Below are positions 1 to 8,400 of a stretch of DNA of 64,000 nt, piece by piece. The first letter of the stretch is position 1, and each line of letters begins with the position of its first letter. Where the stretch lies: NCBI GenBank assembly GCA_023014365.1, contig JAEBUN010000039.1, forward strand, positions 1 to 64,000, written 5' to 3'. The notes beneath the pieces were generated by a model. The model saw only the letters and a program-made list of their open reading frames with translations, did no database searches and was not told where the DNA came from. A program made the position numbers and the translations under genes. The DNA comes from Lepiota brunneoincarnata. Taxonomy: Eukaryota; Basidiomycota; Agaricomycetes; Agaricales; Agaricaceae.

Positions 1-116
1 CAAAATATCTATGAGCTGGAGGCTCCAAAATGAGGGTTCTAAAAGGTTGAATATGTGAAAGTCCTAGCCTGAGGGAGGGTCTAATTCCTACCTGTTCAAT
101 GAAAAGTGTATATAAG
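1..116. repeat. Direct repeat copy A (partner at 460-576)
   Basis: This stretch reappears at 460-576 with scattered substitutions. Shared landmarks are 'gagctggaggct', 'cctagcctgagggagggtct' and 'gtatataa'. It probably extends beyond the left edge of the window. It is AT-rich and CpG-poor, unlike the element that follows. No coding potential is recognised. It may be the flank of a transposon or a subtelomeric repeat. Confidence 0.75.
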
Positions 117-244
117 TGTCCATGACTTCCTTTTATGGAAATTGTGGACCTTGGAGATTGGTCATGGAGGGGTAGTTGGTTTGGCTACATAGGCAACCAG
201 GTAGCCATGCCTATTGAGTACAAGAATATATATATGAGGAGTAG

Positions 245-382
245 AATTGATGTTCCAAAAGTGCAGGATGCATGTCAATAATGGCCGCGGAATTGACATT
301 CCAAAAGTGCGGCATGTGTAAAGGGGCAGGAGGGGTGTAAATTATAATGGCCGCGGAGTTGGATTTCCAAGAGTGCGGCAAT
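245..382. repeat. Three-copy degenerate repeat with GGCCGCGG spacer
   Basis: Three imperfect copies of 'aattgatgttccaaaagtgc' begin at about 245, 291 and 357. The first two are each followed by 'aatggccgcgg'. The GC-rich octamer stands out in an otherwise AT-rich, CpG-poor stretch. It lies between the two long direct repeats. The function is unknown. Confidence 0.6.
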
Positions 383-459
383 ATATGGGAATATATTGTG
401 CTGAGGGATGGAATATAGGCCACAGACTAGAAAATGCTAGTGTGCAGTATATAATTTCA

Positions 460-576
460 AGCAATATCTACAAGCTGGAGGCTCTAAAATGAAGGTTCTA
501 AACACTTGAAATTTGGAAAATCCTAGCCTGAGGGAGGGTCTAACCTGTACCTCTTCAACAAAAAGGGTATATAATT
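460..576. repeat. Direct repeat copy B, joined to the Penelope-like ORF
   Basis: Second copy of the repeat seen at 1-116. Similarity stops at about 576 ('gtatataa'). After that the sequence becomes the GC-richer, CpG-rich reverse transcriptase element. The open reading frame of the element runs backwards into this repeat, so its first roughly 20 codons (513-576) come from repeat sequence. Confidence 0.7.
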
Positions 577-2978
577 CTTTTTACGAGGGGGAAAGGGAGG
601 ACGAGGTGCTAGCGGCCCTCGTTCCACAGGTAAGCCTGAAACCTTTCGCTTGGGACCGCCCAAGTACGTATCCCGATTGGCTACTGACGGTACCTCCTCA
701 ACACGCGTACAGATTTATTGTACTACGGACTCCTATTGTAGTTTTAGAGTCCATGCGCTACCGTAGTACAATACATATGATAAACTGTGATATACCGCGT
801 GAATTAAGCATGCATCTGAGTGCGGGAATGAAGTATATGCTCCCGACTGCGCAGAAGAACGAACTGATCACTTCTGCGTGGGACGATTTCGTCGATCGTC
901 TCCGTTGGTCGATGTGGTTCCGTGCCACAGAAGCCGAAGATGCTAAGGACGACTTCGATCCAGACTACTGGTGCCCGAAGCCTAACCGGGCCGAGATGCA
1001 CCAGCTAGATCGGGTATTCGAGTACGGCGTCTGGTGCGGTCGTAGGGTCATCGATAAGATGATTTCTGATATGCCGACAGACAAACACGAAGGGGACCGT
1101 TACAAGCACGCGCTTGCTCCCCCTGTGGCCAAACTCCGCGACTTCCTGACGTCCCACGAGCTCGTCGTCGTTGCCACCGATAAGAACCTTGGTTGTGCGG
1201 TTGCCCCGCGTGCCTGGATCGTTGAGAAATCACTCTCGTTATTGTCTAACCATACCGACTATGTATTAGTTAGCGCGCAGTCCGCGTATAATATACTTTA
1301 TAACAAAAACGAACATATTAAGAGAATCGCGAGGATCGCCGAAGACTACGGCATCCAATCGCAGCTTCCCCGCTTTCTGCGGAGTCAGCTATCGGTCGAG
1401 CCTTCGGCCATCCCCACGTTTTATGTCATTCCAAAAATACATAAGACACCGGTAGCTGCGCGCCCGATTTTACCGTGCCACTCCGTACCGCAAGGGCCTG
1501 CAGGGAAGTATGTCTCGAAAAGTCTTAAACCGATCGTTAGATCGGCGCCTTACGTTATACACGGATCGAAAGATCTGGCGTTAAAATTAAGCAAGTTGTC
1601 GCTTCCGCAGTTCCGGTTTGAGAACGGTATGCTTAAGCGTCTTTTCCTCGTTTCGGGTGACGTTGTCGCCTTCTATCCCCACGTGGACGTCCAAAAAGCA
1701 CACTCCTACGCTGAGGACTTTTACACGCGGTGGTTAGCGGAACAGGAACTCGAAGTCGCAGACACTGACTTCGACGCCGAGCATGCAGCAGCGAAAGTGC
1801 AGCTGTTTAGGGAATGCATGCGAGCAGCGGACGACAACTTACTGGTACAATTCCAGGGCAAATACTACCGTCAGGCTAGGGGTCTGGCAATGGGGGTCGC
1901 TTCAAGCCCCGATCTCGCCAACCTCTACGGTCTTCACTTCGAACTGGAGTGTGAGGCGTTGCGGTCGCCCGACGTGGCGTTCTATGGACGCTACATCGAC
2001 GATTGTTTGGCACTCGTATACGCGTATCACGAGGAGGATGCTTTACGGCTCCTCGCCGACAATCTTAAGTACGATAATTGTACCATTACGTGGTCATCAT
2101 CAAACCAATATATGGTTTTCTTAGACATGATGCTGTTTACGGCAAACGGTCGCCTCCATCATAAGGCGTACAGAAAACCGATGAACCACTTTGAGCGTAT
2201 ACCCTGGATCAGCTTTCACCCGCTTTACGTCAAGAAAGGGACGTTTTGCAGTGAGCTGTCGAGACTCGCCACGCTTTCTTCACGTTTTGACGATTACGTG
2301 ATGGCTTGTAGAGAAGCTTCGGATATCTACATAGCGCGTGGCTATCCTCCGATGTTAATAGCTGCATGGTTAAGAGATAACTACCGTGCGCGGTGGGATG
2401 CGAGGCTTAGGGAGTCTTCGCCGCCGGCGGCTGACGTGCTCGTCTTAAAGAGCGAATTTAACATCTCCTGGGACTTATTCAACGCTCACAAACTTGAGGA
2501 CAGTATAAAGACTGGCTGGGCGCAGGCTATGAACGTCTTCGCCCGTCTGGATGTCAGGGGCCGGAATAACGTGCCGTTACCCCTGGATCTGGTGAAACTA
2601 GGTATCCCGAAGTTAGCGTCTGAGCTGACTAAGGTCTTCACTAAGATCGATCGCGCCGAGGATGAGCCCGACTTGTCCGAGGTTGCGAAAGATTGGTGTG
2701 TCGACTCTGGTTGGCAAGGACCCTTCCTTCGCCTAGATAAGCTCGGTCTTTTTGGTCGCCGTTTGCTGGTTTCGAAGAAAAGAACCCGGCAAATAATGGA
2801 CCTCACGTCAATTTGGCGTGCTTCTGTCCTCGCGCGGCGCGACCGCCAGGCGTTAATTACCGACTTCTTTCGCGAAGAAGCTCGAGCTCCCGTGGCCTCT
2901 TCTTCCGCTCCGGCGGTAGAACACCATCGTGAGAAGACGCCTGATCCGTGGCTCGCGATCATAAACGTTGATAGATAA
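513..2978 (+). CDS. Penelope-like reverse transcriptase (Coprina/Athena type, no endonuclease), 5' end probably truncated
   Basis: The open frame of 821 codons begins at a TTG in the upstream repeat, so the true N-terminus is missing or uncertain. Seen in order: TDKNLG (about residue 228), VIPKIHKTP...ARPIL, the RT palm GDVVAFYPHV (about 382), RGLAMGVASSPDLANLYG, the active site YIDD (codons 1992-2003), FLDMMLF, and HKAYRKPMNHF with WISFHP. The DKNLG block and KxHK..RPI block are hallmarks of Penelope-like elements rather than LINE or LTR enzymes. No GIY-YIG endonuclease follows. The C-terminal 200 residues have no recognised domain. In this family the enzyme extends chromosome ends by priming on the telomeric 3' overhang. 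The frame is unbroken, so the catalytic core could be active. CpG content and codon use differ sharply from the flanking repeat. Confidence 0.88.
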   Translation: MENPSLREGLTCTSSTKRVYNSFYEGEREDEVLAALVPQVSLKPFAWDRPSTYPDWLLTVPPQHAYRFIVLRTPIVVLESMRYRSTIHMINCDIPRELSMHLSAGMKYMLPTAQKNELITSAWDDFVDRLRWSMWFRATEAEDAKDDFDPDYWCPKPNRAEMHQLDRVFEYGVWCGRRVIDKMISDMPTDKHEGDRYKHALAPPVAKLRDFLTSHELVVVATDKNLGCAVAPRAWIVEKSLSLLSNHTDYVLVSAQSAYNILYNKNEHIKRIARIAEDYGIQSQLPRFLRSQLSVEPSAIPTFYVIPKIHKTPVAARPILPCHSVPQGPAGKYVSKSLKPIVRSAPYVIHGSKDLALKLSKLSLPQFRFENGMLKRLFLVSGDVVAFYPHVDVQKAHSYAEDFYTRWLAEQELEVADTDFDAEHAAAKVQLFRECMRAADDNLLVQFQGKYYRQARGLAMGVASSPDLANLYGLHFELECEALRSPDVAFYGRYIDDCLALVYAYHEEDALRLLADNLKYDNCTITWSSSNQYMVFLDMMLFTANGRLHHKAYRKPMNHFERIPWISFHPLYVKKGTFCSELSRLATLSSRFDDYVMACREASDIYIARGYPPMLIAAWLRDNYRARWDARLRESSPPAADVLVLKSEFNISWDLFNAHKLEDSIKTGWAQAMNVFARLDVRGRNNVPLPLDLVKLGIPKLASELTKVFTKIDRAEDEPDLSEVAKDWCVDSGWQGPFLRLDKLGLFGRRLLVSKKRTRQIMDLTSIWRASVLARRDRQALITDFFREEARAPVASSSAPAVEHHREKTPDPWLAIINVDR

Positions 2979-3550
2979 GGCTTACGTGGTATACCATGCC
3001 AGCCGTAGTTGTCCGCACAACCTAGCTGCGGCGACTGGTACCAAGTCGGCGCCCAAAGGGGAAATCCCAGGGCGTTCGGGTACCGACCTCTGCGGGGTGA
3101 TTCCCGTATGTCGGCCGGCCCATATTTGCTGATCTTGTGTAACCTTCCTGGGACGCCGTCGTTAGAAGACTTCGGTGTTGCACGACCTGCGCTTCGATCG
3201 CAGCACGCGAAAACAGGTTTTTAAATAGGTGGCCTTTTATCGGTTTGGGTGAGATGGTGCGGCGTAACCCGGAACCATGTCTGGGGGGGCGGTTATGCCC
3301 CCTTCCTAAGTCTATTAACTAGTAGTGGTCGCGTATACGGATAACAACGTAAGTTCGATCCCTGGTGGCGGTTAACTCGCTATTCTGCCGGTTATATGCC
3401 GTGCGGATCGCTTTTGCGGTAAGTACTACCTTACCTTCCCGACAAGGACAGCATACTAATACCATGCGTCCCCCTAACCCGAACCTAACCGGACCTAACC
3501 GGCGGTTTCGGGCGGGGTGTCCTTTAGCAGCCCCGTGGGAAGGATAGCCA
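2979..3550 (+). other. 3' non-coding part of the Penelope-like element
   Basis: This stretch separates the RT stop codon from the first terminal repeat unit. It is GC-rich with no convincing ORF. At 3470-3505 it carries a run of degenerate telomere-like blocks (cctaaccc, acctaacc, acctaacc). A B-box-like string (aagttcgatccc) near 3350 does not fold into a tRNA. Confidence 0.5.
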
Positions 3551-3938
3551 CCTAAGGTAAGTACCCCGCCACCGGTTATTCATGTCGCCGGTGCCGGCTT
3601 TCACAAGCTTCCCACGCTTGGACCCCGTGCGAAAGTGCACCTTGCCACGTTGTCACGTGACGGCCCTACCCCGGCCCGGATTGTTCCGTCGTCGGGTAAC
3701 ATAGCCCGATGGCACGTGACCGGTCGCACGATCACGTGACTTTTCTCAGCGCCAATCTGCGCGCTAAGGTCAGTACGGTAGGTTTACGTAAGCCGATAGT
3801 AAGTTATATCTCTAAGTTTCACCGATTATTCGGGGGATTATATAACGCGATCCGCGGAACGTTATCGATCGATTACGTTCGCAATCGATGCCGCTATCGC
3901 GGCCATCGATTGGACGGCAGGTGTCTGACGGACATTGT

Positions 3939-4004
3939 GCGCCTGATGAGTCTTTTATAAGACGAAACGGGTGGGTAGTTGGAAACCCCAACGACCCGTT
4001 GCGC
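3939..4004 (+). ncRNA. Type I hammerhead ribozyme, copy 1
   Basis: Read directly: stem I GCGC (3939-3942) pairs with GCGC (4001-4004). The core CTGATGA is at 3943-3949. Stem II is GTCTT/AAGAC closed by TTAT (3950-3963), then GAAA (3964-3967). Stem III is CGGGT/ACCCG (3968-3972 with 3994-3998) with an inner GTTGG/CCAAC hairpin. Cleavage is expected after the U at 4000 (sequence GUU). Stems II and III are closed and stem I is open, so it is type I, the class known from Penelope-like elements. A small TGTC...GACA hairpin precedes stem I. Confidence 0.88.
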
Positions 4005-4039
4005 CCTCCGTCGCGACTCGTGTGTTATACGCCCCCTTT

Positions 4040-4057
4040 CCTAACCCCCTAAACCCC
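4040..4057 (+). repeat. Telomere-like CCCTAA junction between units 1 and 2
   Basis: The string CCTAACCCCCTAAACCCC separates two element units. Reverse-complement telomeric repeats at the 3' side of the sense strand are what telomere-primed reverse transcription would leave. Confidence 0.7.
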
Positions 4058-4556
4058 ATCTAAGGTATGTACACCGCCACCGGTAAATCATGTCACCGGT
4101 GCCGGGTTTCACAAGTTCTCACGCTTGGACCCCGTGCGAAAGTGCACCTTGTTACGTTGTCACGTGACGGCCCTACCCCGGCCCGGATTGTTCCGTCGTC
4201 GGGTAACATAGCCCGATGGCACGTGACCGGTCGCACGATCACGTGACTTTTCCCAGACGCAAGCGCGCGTCTAAGTCAGCGCGGTAAGTTTTGAAACTCG
4301 AAGTTAAGTTTTTAATCCTATTTTCACCTGTTATTAACGGGGGGATTATAAATACGTTCCGCGGATTTTGATCTATCGATCAAAATCGCAATCGATCGCT
4401 ATCGGCGACAATCGATTGGACGGCAGGTATCTGACGGATATCGTGCGCCTGATGAGTCTTTATAAGACGAAACGGGTGGGTAGTTGGAAACCCCAACAAC
4501 CCGTTGCGCCCCTCCGTCGCGACTCGTGTTTATACGCCCCCTTTCCTAACCCCTAA
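4058..4556 (+). repeat. Terminal unit 2 (variant B, full length)
   Basis: About 85-90% like unit 1 by eye over its first 200 bp, then more diverged. It keeps three CACGTG palindromes (4161, 4220, 4240), the ATCGAT-rich stretch, a hammerhead motif and a terminal CCTAACCCCTAA (4545-4556). Variant-specific differences from unit 1 include the shorter stem II loop and 'ggtatctgacggatatcg' ahead of the ribozyme. Confidence 0.8.
4445..4509 (+). ncRNA. Type I hammerhead ribozyme, copy 2
   Basis: Stem I GCGC 4445-4448 with 4506-4509; CTGATGA 4449-4455; stem II GTCTT/AAGAC with a three-base TAT loop; GAAA 4469-4472; stem III CGGGT/ACCCG. The predicted cleavage site follows UU at 4504-4505. All conserved core bases are present. 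Confidence 0.88.
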
Positions 4557-4808
4557 GTTATATTTCTAAGTTTCACCGATTATTTGGGGGATTATATAAC
4601 GCGATCCGCGGAACGTTATCGATGGATTACGTTCGCAATCGATGCCGCTATCGCGGCCATCGATTGGACGGCAGGTGTCTGACAGACATCGTGCGCCTGA
4701 TGAGTCTTTTATAAGACGAAACGGGTGGGTAGTTGGAAACCCCAATGACCCGTTGCGCCCTCCGTCGCGACTCGTGTGTTATACGCCCCCTTTCCTAACC
4801 CTAACCCT
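4555..4808 (+). repeat. Terminal unit 3 (variant A', 5'-truncated)
   Basis: Starts abruptly at a sequence matching position 3801 of unit 1 (offset 754) and runs colinearly through the ribozyme to a CCTAACCCTAACCCT tip (4794-4808). It lacks the CACGTG-containing 5' half. The substitutions it shares with unit 1 rather than unit 2 mark it as variant A. The 5' truncation is the usual signature of incomplete reverse transcription. Confidence 0.8.
4693..4758 (+). ncRNA. Type I hammerhead ribozyme, copy 3
   Basis: Stem I GCGC 4693-4696 with 4755-4758; CTGATGA 4697-4703; stem II GTCTTTTATAAGAC; GAAA; stem III closed by ACCCG; cleavage expected after U4754. It is intact in every core position and in all pairings. 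Confidence 0.86.
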
Positions 4809-4950
4809 CGGTGACAATCGATTGGACGGCAGGTATCTGACGGATATCGTGCGCCTGATGAGTCTTTATAAGACGAAACGGGTGGGTAGTTGGAAACCCC
4901 AACAACCCGTTGCACCCCACTGTTGCGACTTGTGTTATTACTCCCCTTCC
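4809..4950 (+). repeat. Terminal unit 4 (variant B', strongly 5'-truncated)
   Basis: Begins at a point matching about 4403 of unit 2 (offset 406) and covers only the ribozyme and tail, about 140 bp. Its end has decayed to ccccaacccaag instead of clean CCCTAA. By the insertion model it is the oldest and most chromosome-internal of the four units. Confidence 0.7.
4851..4915 (+). ncRNA. Type I hammerhead ribozyme, copy 4 (stem I damaged)
   Basis: The core CTGATGA, stem II, GAAA and stem III are all present. The 3' strand of stem I reads GCAC (4912-4915) against GCGC (4851-4854), which breaks the perfect four-base pairing. Activity is probably reduced or lost, in line with this being the oldest fragment. 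Confidence 0.75.
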
Positions 4951-5464
4951 CCAACCCAAGACCCTCCCTCCACATCCTTCTCTCCACACCCTGCAACCCA
5001 AGACCCTGGACTATGAACCTGAATCCAACCCTTGAGTCCCCCTGATAACCCTAGCATGGCCTTTTCTCTTGGTCTTTTCTTCCATTTCATGCTTGGTACA
5101 TATGAAAATCTTCATTCTCCTTCTCCTGTTCCATGCGCTCAGCTCTTAGATTAACTTATTTTCACTTTTCTTGTATCTTCTCCTTTTCTGCTGTTGTTTG
5201 TATATCAAGTACAACATGTGAGGGGACTCATTCTCCAGTAGTAAATATATGACCTTTCCTCTCGGCCTCTCTCTCTCTCTCACTCTCTCCCTCGCATCTC
5301 TCTCTCTCTTGTGCTACAGCCTGCAGCTGAGGTCCCGAAACAACTTGGGATGGGAACCCCCAACTGGTGGCTACCAACTCATCCCCAAGGTATGGGTTAT
5401 TTCAGAGTTGACTGTATATGATAGCATTGTGGAATCAGTGGCTGAGTAAACAAAAAGGCTGTCC
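4951..5464. other. Intergenic spacer with CT-rich microsatellite
   Basis: Spacer between the retroelement block and the BRCT gene stop codon. A pyrimidine-rich (CT)n stretch lies at about 5258-5310. Near 5345 there is a short inverted repeat around 'acccccaactggtggctac'. No gene is recognised. Confidence 0.5.
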
Positions 5465-8400
5465 TTAAGATCTATCTACCCGAAATGCTGAATTGTCCCA
5501 CTCCAATTCCTGCTTCAACACACCAGTCAAAAGGAGCTCATGTGTATAAATAGGGATGCCCTGCGCAGCAAGAGGTCTCCATATCGATATATCGGCGGCA
5601 CAGGAAATGACATGACGGTTTGGGGATAGGTTGATGATACGGGGCGTAGGTGACTGTTGTACAAGCTGCCGGCCCATAGTCAGACAAAGCTAATGAGTGA
5701 AGAGGTATATAACGCTACCTGACCACCATGTGCATTCACAACGTTCCTTAGGAGCTTGAAGTCCACTGGTGTTTTTGGTGTAACATAGAACGTATTCGGA
5801 GCAAGTAATTTTCCCTTATGTTCCTGTGCTCTGGTCAACGCTTCAGTCAGCCTAAAGTTGTACTTTGCTTCGGCAGGTTTGTCGCGGAGAACGAATTTGT
5901 CCTCGGCTAGAACATGCCATCAGTCAAGCCCATCAGGATGGAATAAAAAGCACTTACGCAATAATGCTTTTGCCACAGCCGACTTCGTCGCCCAGCCTAC
6001 CTCGAGAATAGACGGGGCAGTAGCGAGCGCACAGAGGAATTTTTCTGTTCGTACGAGATGGGGTGCTATCAGGTGTGTGCATTGTAAAGGCTTGATCGTC
6101 ATGGAAACACCAAGTTTCTCGAGTGCCTAGTCATTGATTAATCAAAACCGCAGGGGAGACATGATGAGGGGACTCGCCTTTATTACATGGTCCGACAAAT
6201 CTGCCTGTGTTGTCATCAGGTATATCTTCTCTCGTCTGCGGATGGAGTATGAGTTTGGGCCAAAACTGAGAACAGCAGAACTTACACGGGGAGAAGACCG
6301 TTGCTCGACTCCGTCTTGTCTTTCTCGGACACCCTCCGCGATCCCCCTTTTGTCCTTGGCGCTCTTGCCCAAAGGTGCGATACCTTTGTCACGTTGATTA
6401 TTGTCCTCTTCTTCCTTATCCTTTCCTTTCCCAATGGACAACCGCCTCTTCTTTTCCCCTCTCTCTTTTCCTTCTCCCACAAAATCCAAACCTCTCTTCC
6501 TCGTCCCTTCTGAAGTCGCTTGCACGCGCCCAGTCTCCTCCCAATCTCCGATCCCGATACCTCTCAAGCTCATCCCACCGGACTTTCTCGCTTTCTTCAT
6601 CTCCTCCTCGAACTTAGTTGCGTCCGGCATCATCTCCCTCAGCTTCGACTCAGCTTTCGCAGCTGCCCCCCTCTTGTTAGCCGCACGGCGGACCTCTGTG
6701 CCCGGGGGATGGGTAGTTGGGAGTGGTGACGATGATGAAGGTGATGCGGAGGGTTTGGCATGTTGGTCCTTGGATTTAGTTGCTGATTTAATAGGGGATC
6801 GAATGGGACTCGAGCGGAGATACGTGCGCATATGGCTCTTTTCGCCTGCTTCAACGTGAACGCTCTCGGATTTTTGTATTTTCCGGGGAGGCGATGGTTG
6901 GGGAGAGGAGGCTGACGCAGAATACTGGGGAGGATGCCCCCGATTCAGCTTCCAAAGAAGCAGGCTTGTGCTTGCGCAAGGTAGGACCTCTTCGTAGTGC
7001 TGATGGAGGGTCCACAACAACGGAGACCTTAGTAGACGGTGAATGGGCTGAGGATACAGTAGGTCGTCCGCAACGAGGTCCGTTCGCGGCGTCTCATAAG
7101 CCTTCTATCCGAATCGTTATCACTCGTCTCAGCTGGCTCGGCCTCCTCAGGCGATACACGCCCAGCTCTCTGCCCACTGCTCACCTTCATGCCCCGCTCA
7201 CGGGCCCCCCCGTCCCTTTCCGCCTTCATCGCCACAGTCGCCGCCACCTCATCCTCACTACTCGAAAAGAGCACCTTCCTCCTCGTTGAAGCACTCTTCG
7301 CCTTAACTCGTGTTCGTGCATCCCCTCGCTTCGTCTTCAACAAACCACCTTGCGTCGCCCCCCCTGCGTCTTTCACCACAGAAGCACGTTCTTTGTCTTC
7401 AATTGGTTCTTCCCCCTCCCCAAGTCTACCATCATCCTCTGTCTCCTGCGCTATGGCCCTCCCACTTGCCCGGCGGACAAGTCTTCGTGATGCGCCACTA
7501 CCACCAACCTCGGATTGATGCTCCCTTTGCTTGCCTTCCCTCGTCCCCAACAAACTGCCTGAACTGGATTCACCCGTGACTCGACGCACAAGTTTCTTCC
7601 TCACAGGCAACTCTCCATCGGCTTCTTCTCCTGTGCCATCTCCATCGATCCCCACGCCCTTTCTAGCTTTCGCCCCACTTCCCCCAACACCCTTTCCCTT
7701 TCCATCCACCTTTCCCTCATCCCACTCACTCTCCTCATCCCGCATACCGTCCTTCTCATTTCTGGCTTTCTTTGGTGTCCCGTCCTTTCGCCTCAAAGCA
7801 GACGAAGATTTATAAAAATCAGGCGTCCTCTCCAGCTCCCCATCGTCCGAGAGCTCGATTAGCTCGGGCTCTGGTTCCGGTTGCAGCTTCTTCTTCATCG
7901 AACTCGTGACAGTCGCTCGTTTCTGAATGACTTTGTTCTGTGGTGTAACGGGCCCCGGCTCCAACTTCCCATCATCAGCAAAGATCATATGAACAGGTGA
8001 GCGCCCCTTCCTCTTCCTCCCTGCATTCGGCTGCCTCGTCCTCATCCTCATCAACGATGACCCGTTGCCGCCGCTTTCGTCGGTGAATCTTGATTCGATT
8101 TGCCAGGTGTAGTCCGCTCCACGCGTTTTGTAGGCGACGACTGCGCGCCGTTGGAACCTCGTTTAGCGGGTGATACAGATTCAGAGATTTGTCTATCCAA
8201 CCTCGTCCTTTCCTCCGCGTCCGCGTCTGGCATACTGATCATATCGATATCATCATCGCCACGCGGACCAGGGACCTCGATCACTCCAGTACACACAACT
8301 CCGGGAAGTACCTCAACCCCATCGTCGGAATCCTCGCTCTCACTTCCCTCCTTTCCCTCTTCTTCGCCACACAACTCAACACCACGCACACCAACACCCC

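Larger units (their letters stand above)
3551..4057 (+). repeat. Terminal unit 1 (variant A, full length)
   Basis: About 507 bp, repeated at 4058-4556 and partly at 4555-4808. It contains three CACGTG palindromes (3654, 3713, 3733), an AT-rich dip near 3840, nested ATCGAT/CGCG palindromes near 3870-3910, a hammerhead ribozyme motif, and a C-rich tail ending in CCTAACCCCCTAAACCCC (4040-4057). The order fits a Penelope-element pLTR: promoter-like 5' part, ribozyme, then telomeric tail. Confidence 0.8.

Noticed and set aside
2486..2962. 158-codon minus-strand frame inside the RT gene
   Set aside because: Shadow of the Penelope-like RT; it has no family features of its own.
3340..3370. B-box-like string (aagttcgatccctgg) suggesting a tRNA
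   Set aside because: The flanking bases do not form a T stem, and no acceptor or D arm pairs; at most a tRNA-derived relic.
4709..5001. Minus-strand frames across the terminal units
   Set aside because: They cross the ribozyme and telomeric repeats and exist only because the repeated unit lacks stops in that frame.
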